Source: Rhopalosiphum padi (Eukaryota > Arthropoda > Insecta > Hemiptera > Aphididae). From it: 64,000 nt of DNA. Made by a program: the position numbers and the translations under genes. The stretch lies in contig NC_083599.1 in NCBI RefSeq assembly GCF_020882245.1, positions 68,617,745 to 68,681,744 on the forward strand, given 5' to 3'. This document shows, one piece after another, positions 13,161 to 22,100 of the stretch. A model generated the notes under the pieces. That model saw only the letters and a program-made list of their open reading frames with translations. It did not search any database and was not told where the DNA came from. Positions within the stretch are counted from its first letter, which is position 1, and each line of letters starts with the position of its first letter.

Positions 13161-14241
13161 ATGGTTACATTTATTGTGTAAAAACTAGTTTATTTTTCTT
13201 CAATTTTTTTAAATATATTCAATCGTGATTTATTTAAAAACTACTTGGAAATTTAAAAATTTAATCTTTAGTTTAATATTAAATGTGTTAAATGTTTTGG
13301 TATTTTTTTTTTTATTGTTCTAAAAGTTTTTAATCGAAAAAATTCATCTTTCTGTTTAAAATCTAAAATGGATTATAATAATAATACTGAAACGAAAAAA
13401 AAACATCTAAAGTCTTTGAAAATAAAATTCCAAATTATGTGGAAAAAAACATTTTAAAATATTCATAAATCAGAAGCAATAAATTATTTTGAGTCGTAAT
13501 AAAATATTATCTTATGAATGTCATTTCTTTGTACAATTATTTTATTCTTGACGTTTGATAGATATGACTGACATTTGAAAAATTAATATAATAATTGGTG
13601 GAATAAAATTGAATTGCATTATTAAGGTTTCCCACGTGGCCACGTATAATAATTGATATAGGAATAATTTCTAATTGATAATTTTAATAAATTAATAACT
13701 ATTTACTACAAATAATAATAAAATATCCATAAATTAATTTCTAATGAAGAAATTTAACTAAAATATGCACGTGTTTAAATATATTTTTAATTGCTAACAA
13801 TTTTAATTAACGTAGACAATGATTAAAAAAAAATTACGTGTTACTTTTACCGGCCTTATTTTCTATTAATAATATATTATTATGTGTTTTCCCTGGAAAT
13901 TCTGCAATCCTATTATAACTTAAATATAAAATATTTGATTTCACAACTTCTTGAATTTTTTTTTTAAAATAAGAATATAGAAGTTTCAAAGCTACATTTT
14001 TTATGTTTTAAGAATTCCGGAAATCGTTGTATATATAATGCCTATGTATATTTCATATTGTTAAAAGTTATTTACAACTGACACGCCGCTATACTACTTT
14101 CAAAGTAGTTTACAAAAACATATATTTTAATAATATTATCTGAGATCTTATTTGTAATGTATTTTAAAAATGTAAGATATAGTAATTGATAATAGAATTG
14201 ATTATAAATATTAGTTTTTATAATGATAAATGATCGTTTTA
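13161..14241. other. AT-rich non-coding stretch
   Basis: Nothing supportable is seen beyond a small palindrome around the CTACTTT/AAAGTAG pair near 14094-14110. Confidence 0.5.
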
Positions 14242-15112
14242 GATTCTGAACGGAGTGATGAATGTATTGATTTTACAATGATGTGTGTTTTTTATTTTTA
14301 TTGTTGTGCCTGTCATCACGTTTTGGAGTAGTAATAGTGCTTTGATTTTTGACTTCAGCCACTCTTTGAAAAGGAAATTAGATCTAGTTGGTACTTGGGG
14401 GGGGGGTCAAAGGTAAAAAATGTTCAGTAGTTTTCAAAAGCGTCAGGAAAAACCCTGAAAAATAACGGAAAAACAGGAATTTTTACGCATAACCACTTTT
14501 TGGACAAAATCGATTTTTGCTATAACTCAAAAAACGAATCATTGTTAATACTTAAAAATAAATACTTAAATACTTAAAATTTTCAAAATATTTAGAATTT
14601 TTTTAAACTATTTATAGGCCATTAAAATGTTCGATTTTTCTAAATTGTTTTTCTTGAAATATCATTGTTTATAAGCATTAAAAGTTGAAATGTTTACAAA
14701 ATATGTCAAAATCGCGAAACTTGAATGGAATTTTGAAGTTGAAAATTCATAACATTTTTGTGATTTTTATCTAAGGTTAAATAACCCAATACAAGGTTCT
14801 CCATAACTTTTTCTTCAAATAACAGTAAAAAAAAAAACTCCATCGTCAATATAGAAAAATTGAGTGTATGAAATTAATTTTTTTATGAAATCGAATAAAA
14901 TAACGATATATTACAATTTAAATATAAGTAATAATATAATATATCCTACTAATTATCATTAACTGACAAATCATCTCTGTTCAGAATCGTGTTTCACGTA
15001 CAATGATACTTTTCATTGCATTCAAATTTAACACACCCGTTATAGTGACCTACTCGTCTCCATGTCTACTGTACAACAGAGCGATATCCACTTGTACACC
15101 TTTTTTTATATG
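14242..15112 (+). repeat. Dispersed repeat R1, longest copy
   Basis: The copy starts at GATTCTGAACGGAG (14242-14255). The inverted counterpart CTCTGTTCAGAATC lies at 14975-14988 (13 of 14 positions pair). Sequence after that point, with ACACCCG...TAGTGACC...ACTCG landmarks, also recurs at 25.5 kb, so the family extends to about 15112. It contains an 11-base G run near 14397-14407 and A/T-rich blocks with no coding frame. Related but diverged segments occur at 25530-25690, 41985-42125 and 63195-64000. It is probably a non-autonomous repeat; its class is unknown. Confidence 0.6.
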
Positions 15113-16756
15113 TATATATCAATCTTGCGTTGATAATATTTTTAAAAATAAATAAATAAATATAATATATGTGTTATAAATAATAGTAATATAATATAAT
15201 ACGTTTTAAAAATATTTCGGCTGTTCTGTATTTAATGCAAATTACACATTTCATTCCAATATTTATGTTTGAAATTGCTTAGCACGCAACCGTGTCATAT
15301 TCCATAGAATTTGTTGATTCTTATCTGTAAAAAACTTTAAGTCATTGTAATTATATACCTAGTGAATACAATAAATTATGCATATTAAGTATACAAAAAA
15401 ATAAAATTAATTGTAATTAATCGTAATTAATTGTATAAAAATCTAAAAAGTCGTTACGAATAATAAATAAAAATAAAATTATTATTATTATTTTAATCAC
15501 GACATATTATTATAGCATTATGGTAACTTGATTCTTCTTTTTTTACAAATATCTTTTATAACTGATTTATACGGTTATATTTTTTTATATCAACAGTTAA
15601 TTTTTTTGTGATAGTAGTGTTAGTAAATAACCCAAATTATAGTGGTAATTTTTATTTTTTAACACCAATAAATTACTCATTATAGTGAAAACGCATTTTT
15701 AAGTTTTTCTAAGAGAATTTTTATTTATAACTTTGCTGTGGTGTTTTCTGTCGAGGACAATTATTAAAGGTTTTCTAATCACATTGATTTATGAATACTG
15801 TAATATAAGACTTTTTATTCATAAAGTTTTTAATAATTTGTCTTAAATAATTAAATTACCTAACTTGTTTTTAATTTTATTATTAAAATCTGAACTTAAT
15901 ATTCTCATATATCTTATTTTATAACCATACAGCATAAATAAGTAAAATATATTAAATTATGTATACTTTTCAAACAAAAATCAAAACATATTCAATATTT
16001 TAAATTTCTAAAAATTGTACGTACCGTAGTAATAAACGTATTATACTTTGTATCTATACATATTTTTATGAACACTAAAATATAGTTTAACTATATAAAT
16101 ATGTGTAATAAGTGACATTATCAATTATAAAATCAGGTATCAACGAATTATTACAATACCATTTTATTGATAACAATCATTTAATCGTAAATACATATTT
16201 ATATTGTTGTTATAAATATAAAAAATAATATAATCGAAATAATTGTAAACGGGTAAAGGGGTATTATGTGAAAAAGTTTTTCCTCCGTTTAATATTTATT
16301 TTCAGGGTTCACAAAATAAACTCGCCGTTTGCATTTTCCAAACAATAAAGTTTATTGGTAGGTACCTACCTGGCAATAATAAAAGTACTAGCATTAGTAT
16401 ATATAAAAAAAAAAAAAAACAATAACGTTAACGGTACTGGCCGTATTATTCCATAACAACGAAATAACTGTAATGTACAGCATTATTGTAAAAACCGGTA
16501 TTAGATTATGTAACATGTTAGTAAGTGCTTAGCAAATAATAATAATTACCCGTTGGTGTAAAAACTCAACGCGGAGTTTTCGAGTCCAACGAAACGTATT
16601 TAAACTATGCATATAAACTATTATTATTATTATTATTATTATTATCGTACATTTAGGTAATAATATTATTTCTGTCGGAGTATATTAAATAATAAAACAC
16701 TCGCATAATACCCCCATACAAATAACGATGATTTTTTTTCTTTTAAGCGTATAAGT
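15113..16756. other. AT-rich non-coding stretch upstream of the LTR element
   Basis: No gene. It holds a (TTA)n tract at 16621-16645 and a GGTAGGTACCTACC palindrome at 16357-16370. Confidence 0.5.
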
Positions 16757-17180
16757 TGACGCGGCCCCGCGCAAACACCGTTTGAATTCGAACGGCATTT
16801 GCGTGAATAGCCTCGCCGGAAGCCCTCTCTCAACCACAAGTTGACGACGGACGACGCCGACGCGCGACGATCCGCATCGGAACGTCGGACCCGCCGCGAC
16901 CGTGAACCGGCCCTAGACAAAACCAGTCATTTCCACCGCACCGTACGCGACAGACCTTTTTTTCGCCGTACTGTGCTCAACACCCTTGTTTTTTTTTACA
17001 TTTGTTTTTTTACCACTTTATTTGTGTGATTGCTCTTCGCCTACAAATAAAGCCCCGTAATACCCCGAAGACTTGTGTTTTTTATTTATTCATCTTTCCC
17101 CCGTGCTCCTCCCGTGTGCCGTTCAATCACCATCCGACGCTACCTCACCATCACACAGTGACAATCGTAGGTACGCGTCA
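16757..17180 (+). repeat. 5' LTR of the TRIM element
   Basis: The 424-bp repeat is bounded by TGACGCG and CGCGTCA. A polyadenylation signal AATAAA lies at 17046-17051, with a T-rich stretch about 30 bases later, which suggests the R/U5 boundary near 17075. I see no clear TATA box. Short open frames inside it (for example 16841-17029) recur exactly in the 3' LTR and are not genes. Confidence 0.92.
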
Positions 17181-17183
17181 AAT

Positions 17184-17201
17184 TGGCTCCCCGGCGGGGA
17201 A
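17184..17201 (+). promoter_or_regulatory. Primer binding site for tRNA-Asp
   Basis: TGGCTCCCCGGCGGGGAA is the exact complement of the 3' 18 nt of tRNA-Asp including CCA, judged from the tRNA encoded in the element itself. It lies four bases after the 5' LTR, where minus-strand priming is expected. Confidence 0.88.
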
Positions 17202-17258
17202 TCGAACCCCGGTCTCCCGCGTGACAGGCGGGGATACTTACCACTATACTACCGAGGA
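17187..17258 (-). tRNA. tRNA-Asp(GUC) sequence embedded antisense in the TRIM element
   Basis: Read on the minus strand, these 72 bases form a complete cloverleaf. The 7-bp acceptor stem TCCTCGG pairs with CCGGGGA (one U-G pair) and G is the discriminator. The anticodon arm is CCCGC-CTGTCAC-GCGGG with anticodon GTC, and the T arm contains GGTTCGATTCC. That segment matches the Pol III B-box, and TAGTATAGTGG fits the A-box of Asp tRNAs. CCA is present next to the 3' end (17184-17186 on the plus strand). No TTTT terminator follows closely. The position, starting exactly at the primer binding site, points to capture by reverse transcription of the whole primer tRNA rather than to an ordinary host gene. 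Whether it is transcribed is unknown. Confidence 0.85.
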
Positions 17259-17692
17259 CGTCGACGAAACCGCCCGCGCCGACCACAGATGAGGCTAAAA
17301 CGACGCCGAAAACGGCAAAGCCGAAAACGGCAACGCCGATGTCGTCGCGGCAGCGCCGGAGCATCGCAAGGAAGCGGAAATTTGTGGACAAGAAGAAGCC
17401 TACCGACCCCACCTCCTCTCAGCAATTCCGCCTGGAGAAACCGGCGTCCACAACCCCAGAACCGGCAACATGTCCTAGGTCACTGGAGGCGACCGACAAA
17501 CCTGTCCCCGAGACCGAGGCACCGGAGGTAGTAATACCTATCGGACAAGCCGAGGCCACGGAGCAGCCAGCCACCGACTCCCCAAAACCGGCCGATATGG
17601 AAATATCGCCGGATGAGGAGGCGGAGCTGCTGTGCGACATGGATGTCGGTCCACCAGACGACGTGGACATGGAAACCGTGTTCCAAAACTAA
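17225..17692 (+). CDS. Unrecognised open frame inside the TRIM element
   Basis: The frame is open for 155 codons after a TGA at 17222, and it ends at the stop codon at 17690-17692. The first ATG is at 17339, giving 117 residues. The codons before that ATG would run through the antisense tRNA. The product is strongly biased. A Lys/Thr/Pro-rich lead (DEAKTTPKTAKPKT, upstream of the ATG) precedes a basic N-terminus (RQRRSIARKRKFVDKKKP), then a Pro/Thr/Glu-rich middle and an acidic C-terminus (SPDEEAELLCDMDVGPPDD). No Gag zinc knuckle, protease or other motif is visible. It may be a remnant of gag, a transduced host fragment or a chance frame in GC-rich DNA. Confidence 0.35.
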   Translation, partial: QAGILTTILPRTSTKPPAPTTDEAKTTPKTAKPKTATPMSSRQRRSIARKRKFVDKKKPTDPTSSQQFRLEKPASTTPEPATCPRSLEATDKPVPETEAPEVVIPIGQAEATEQPATDSPKPADMEISPDEEAELLCDMDVGPPDDVDMETVFQN

Positions 17693-17784
17693 CCCCGCCC
17701 CCACGAAGCCACCACAACAGGACTAGACAGGCCGGAGTGAGACCGCTGCACCCAGCCGGAATACCCCTCCTCCGGAACCTATCT

Positions 17785-17843
17785 ATCCCAACCACCCAAC
17801 CACCCACAAAGCCACCCACACAACCACCCACACAGCCACCGGA
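17785..17843 (+). repeat. Short imperfect tandem repeat of CCACCCA words
   Basis: ACCACCCA and GCCACCCACA units recur about six times at 8-12 base spacing between the internal open frame and the polypurine tract. One forward frame reads as a QPPT-type repeat, but it has no supported gene around it. Confidence 0.55.
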
Positions 17844-17875
17844 GGCGGCCGGACAACCGCCGTCACTGGTGGTTT

Positions 17876-17887
17876 GGGGGGGGGGAG
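17876..17887 (+). promoter_or_regulatory. Polypurine tract of the TRIM element
   Basis: Ten consecutive G followed by AG lie two bases before the 3' LTR, the position expected for the plus-strand primer. Confidence 0.85.
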
Positions 17888-17889
17888 TA

Positions 17890-18313
17890 TGACGCGGCCC
17901 CGCGCAAACACCGTTTGAATTCGAACGGCATTTGCGTGAATAGCCTCGCCGGAAGCCCTCTCTCAACCACAAGTTGACGACGGACGACGCCGACGCGCGA
18001 CGATCCGCATCGGAACGTCGGACCCGCCGCGACCGTGAACCGGCCCTAGACAAAACCAGTCATTTCCACCGCACCGTACGCGACAGACCTTTTTTTCGCC
18101 GTACTGTGCTCAACACCCTTGTTTTTTTTTACATTTGTTTTTTTACCACTTTATTTGTGTGATTGCTCTTCGCCTACAAATAAAGCCCCGTAATACCCCG
18201 AAGACTTGTGTTTTTTATTTATTCATCTTTCCCCCGTGCTCCTCCCGTGTGCCGTTCAATCACCATCCGACGCTACCTCACCATCACACAGTGACAATCG
18301 TAGGTACGCGTCA
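17890..18313 (+). repeat. 3' LTR of the TRIM element
   Basis: It has the same length as the 5' LTR and appears identical to it by eye, offset by 1133 bases. The AATAAA signal falls at 18179-18184 and would serve the element's own transcript. Confidence 0.92.
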
Positions 18314-18802
18314 AAGTATAGTCATCCCGAAAACGCGTTTTATAATATCGCGTAATTATGCAGTTTATGCCGCGTGGTGTTTAGAGTTTTATTAGACTTT
18401 GACTACTGCTGTACGTAAATCCGGTAAGTGAAATGAACTGTGTGAGTTCCAAACTCCGCAGACGTTTTGGCACGGGGCGAGGTGGCATTCGTCTAGTATA
18501 TTATATCTATACAACGGCAGAGTTGAAGTTATCTCTCGAAAACGCGTTCAAAAATACTCGCCGAGAAAAACTTTACTGGAACTTACAGGTGAAAAGTCAT
18601 ACTCGAAAAAGATCTATTACGTATGTATAACTATGCGACCAGTGACACATTTTAGTGACAAATTATAGCGACGCAGACTGTCATAGAAGTATATTTTAAG
18701 CGAACGATCGATATACAGTATTGCACGCAGTAAACGATCGGCGGAATCTCGTTATATTACGAACACTATAACATGTTGACGCGTGAATACGAAACCGTAT
18801 AC
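18314..18802. other. GC-richer flank of the TRIM element
   Basis: This host-like sequence is unusually CpG-rich for the window. CGAAAACGCGTT occurs twice (18328-18339 and 18537-18548). CCG|GTAAGT near 18424 has the form of a splice donor, so an untranslated exon or promoter is possible. A 65-codon frame at 18433-18630 is not recognisable. Confidence 0.3.
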
Positions 18803-18934
18803 CAAGGGTGGGCTGCAACTGCAGGCGAATGCATATTTTGAATGATCTTTTATTTTTCCACTCTATACTCTGGCCCGCTAAATTTTAATTTTCTAAAAAT
18901 TGGCCCTCTAATAACTTTCAGTTGCCCATCCCTG
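18803..18934. mobile_element. hAT-type MITE, 132 bp
   Basis: The left end CAAGGGTGGGCTGCAACT and the right end AGTTGCCCATCCCTG are imperfect inverted repeats of the CAGGGGTGGGCAA type known from hAT elements. The flanking octamers CCGTATAC and CCGTAGTA share their first five bases, consistent with a decayed 8-bp duplication. The interior has GGCCCGC and GGCCCTC words and no coding frame. Confidence 0.7.
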
Positions 18935-18944
18935 CCGTAGTATA

Positions 18945-19112
18945 CAGTCGAGTCGCGATAACTCGAAGTCGGAGGGAGATACGAATTCGCTTCGAGATAA
19001 TATCTAACTCGAATTTATATTGATTCATATTTCTAGGGAGGGGAATAAAAAAAAAATTCGAGTTGTCGAGTTTTTTGAGTCGTCGAGTTGACGAGTTATC
19101 GCGACTCGACTG
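18945..19112. mobile_element. pogo/Tc1-like MITE, 168 bp
   Basis: A perfect 21-bp terminal inverted repeat starts CAGTCGAGTCGCGATAA at 18945 and mirrors at 19092-19112. The CAGT start, size and TCGAGTT-rich interior fit pogo-like MITEs. TA precedes the left end, but CG rather than TA follows the right end, so the target duplication is not confirmed. It begins ten bases after the hAT MITE. Confidence 0.75.
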
Positions 19113-22100
19113 CGATATCAAAACGACGTTCTGTAGACGGTTAAAGTCAAGATGACGTGTCGTCCAAAGCGAAACGCGTGTACAAAGGCCGAGAGAATGT
19201 GATCCGCAAGCACGCGACGTTTATACTAACCATCACGCCTGTTACCTCTCAGTCGGCGGCCCGTCGTCGACAGCACTGTTTAATGTTTATTATTGTATGG
19301 ACATTGAACGTTTTTTTTTTCTACAAACACCGTTAGTGCCGCTGTGCTGTTTTACTTACTTTTAATTTGAGTTACTGCTCTGACATTTATATACATATTA
19401 TATTATACCAATGTATATAGATCGTAAAAATTATATAATACGACATAACTTGATTCGTATTTATTGCTTTATTGCTGAGAATTCAAATATGTATAATAAA
19501 TACCTATAATATTATATTCTACAGTCGAATACATAACATTCACTATTTAATATAAAATTTCTGTGTTTTACATTAAATCGTTATTTTTTAACAAAATATA
19601 CTTTATTTAAGCAACCCGCTCCTTTCCTTATTATTTAGAAGAATAAGGATAATATTATTATGACCGGTATACGTCTTATACGCAGTTTTTCAAAACAAAT
19701 AAATGCAAGTGTAGGGAATCAGACAGACTACTATGTGATTCCTAGTGCCGGTCTACTAAATATTGTGTACAAATAAATACGTATTAATTAAAATAAAATC
19801 ATGAATGATCAATAATCGTAAATATTATTTCTATGTATTCGCAATTCACATAACCCGGACGGTACCGCATTTCCCGTAATAAATACAAATGCATTAACAT
19901 GTAGGTATTATACGTATAAATAGTTGAATGATGAACTTGTTATCTGTGTACGGCGTTTAACCTGCCAGACATATCGCCACTATTATAATAAAATATTAAA
20001 TTATATACAATTTAAAATATGTTTATTTTAAATACAGTTTGTTTTAGAAATGAATATCTATATAATTTCGCGGTGATGGTTAATGATTATGGATCAGTTT
20101 TCAGGTGTTTAATCATAGCTTTAGAGACTCATTGAATTCTTCCTTTTTGAGTTATCAAAATATTTTTTCGATTTTTAGTTTATTACATCATTTATTTCAT
20201 ATTATTCATTTCGATGCCTGTGAACTTGATACTAGGCAGTCACATGAATAATTTCCTAAATACCTAATATAATGATGTTAAAACCACCAATCAAAACTAA
20301 AATCTATTATCTATGATGATCCTTGCTCACAATATAGGTAAGGAAATAACCTACGAATTGTTTCGTCCTTACATTTTGTATGACATTAATTCTCATAAAG
20401 GTAATTCATAATTCATTCATATATTGATTAAAAAATAAAAAAAAATCATTATTATTGTGGATTAAGGCTCATTTTCAATTTACATGATTAATTCCTGTAA
20501 CAGCTGGTGTAAATAATAAAACGATATTAATATTTTATGTAAACAATCAAATAGATAACTGTATTTCTTTATAGGTACTTTTGTAGAACGCATAAAGTCA
20601 AATTGTACAAAGTTTTAAATTGCTTAATATTTAAAAAAATGAATAATAACTTTTTCTTGTTTACTTTTTAATCAGAAATAATTGGAAATGTATTTAAATT
20701 TAAAGTTGAAAATCAAATATGTATTCGTTAGTTTCAATAAACTTAATGAATTTAAATTTGATGTACCTATGTAAAACATTTTAGTATTAATTTATATATC
20801 TTAATTAAATTGGAAAAACATTTTTTTTTAGCCCAAATAGTATTGATTAGATTGAAAATGTGTAACGTATCGGGTTTTTTCTTTTTTTTTTTTTGAACTA
20901 ACTATTATATTAGATAATATTATCTTCTTTTTTAAATGTATTTATTTTAAAATATCTACATTCTGTAATATAATGTACAATATAGGCAAATTTGCTGACA
21001 ATATAATATATATATGTATATAATATTTTTTTAATAAATAGCATGAAGCTTTACATCGGCACAACCCTCAGTAAAGTTATCCTTGAAGTATATATTTTGT
21101 AACTAAAATACATATCAGCTTTATGGGATCTAAAAATACAAAAGAGAAAACGTATAAAAACATTACTGATATCTTGAACCTATATTATTATGATGTGAAT
21201 ACAACACACTGATTCAACACAAAATGCCTAAGTTCAAGTGGTATTGTTTTTATTTTATTTTTTTTTTTTTAATATTTGCCAAATGTTTTTCAAGCCATAT
21301 TCTGCATTCAAGACCTTCAAGAGCCATCATGTATGGTTGTGAATTATTATTAGTATATAAAATAACAAAACTTTTATATAAAAAAAAAAAAAAATGATGA
21401 TGGCAAAAAACCTATCGACATTTTTAAACTTTTAATCAAGTAGTGCAATGCATTAAAATCAACACTTCAATTACGTTTTAAATATTTACGATCAATTTTA
21501 TTTTTAATTACTTAATAATAGTACTATTTTTATGTCAATCTAAAATGTATACGTCACCAACCACGTTATTGAAAATGACCTACACGTTTTATTTTTCAAC
21601 ATTTAAAGTCTGGTTAAACCAGAAAAATGTTTAAACATAATAAAAACATTTTAAAATAAAATAAATACATTTAACAGTGGCTGAGGTTTAAGATTTATTT
21701 ATAAAGGAAAGATTTAGATTTAGATTTTTTGAAAAGTGAGTAATGTATTGGTCTTAAAATAAGTTTTATGTAAATATTTTTTTCTAGTAAAATCCAGTGG
21801 GTAACTTTTAGAGTAAGGTGAAAATATTCTCTGTGATCTCCCTCTCTGTATCTTTAGACGTATAGGTACTCTGTTATACTATTATGTGTATGTAAATATA
21901 TTATTTATATTTTGAAGGGTGAGAAACTTATTCAGTCAAAATATTTGTAATATAGGTCTATAGATATACACATATTTATAACCATAACTTACTAGTATGT
22001 ACTAATTATTCATAATAATAGTGTGTATTGCTCTAAACAATTTTTTCTATAAAACACATTTATAAATCGAGATTAAACGCTATTGACACATGTGAAGAAA

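Larger units (their letters stand above)
16757..18313 (+). mobile_element. Complete TRIM-type LTR retroelement carrying an antisense tRNA-Asp
   Basis: Two 424-bp direct repeats (16757-17180 and 17890-18313) start TGACGCG and end CGCGTCA, a 7-bp inverted terminus of the canonical TG...CA form. AAGT occurs immediately before the left LTR (16753-16756) and immediately after the right LTR (18314-18317), consistent with a 4-bp target duplication. A primer binding site begins four bases after the left LTR and a polypurine tract sits two bases before the right one. The 709-bp interior encodes no reverse transcriptase, protease or integrase, so the element must depend on an autonomous partner. The LTRs appear identical where I compared them, which implies recent insertion. 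G+C is far above the surrounding DNA. Confidence 0.92.

Noticed and set aside
17187..17258. An ordinary host tRNA-Asp gene by coincidence inside an element
   Set aside because: It starts exactly at the primer binding site in the primer-complement orientation and has CCA encoded, which fits reverse-transcribed primer much better.
16841..17292. Short + ORFs in the 5' LTR
   Set aside because: They are repeated exactly in the 3' LTR, span T-runs and the polyadenylation signal, and have no coding features.
17538..18053. 171-codon minus-strand ORF across the TRIM interior and 3' LTR
   Set aside because: It crosses the LTR boundary, its first part recurs in the 5' LTR, and it is Gly/Arg-rich as expected from the complement of a C-rich strand.
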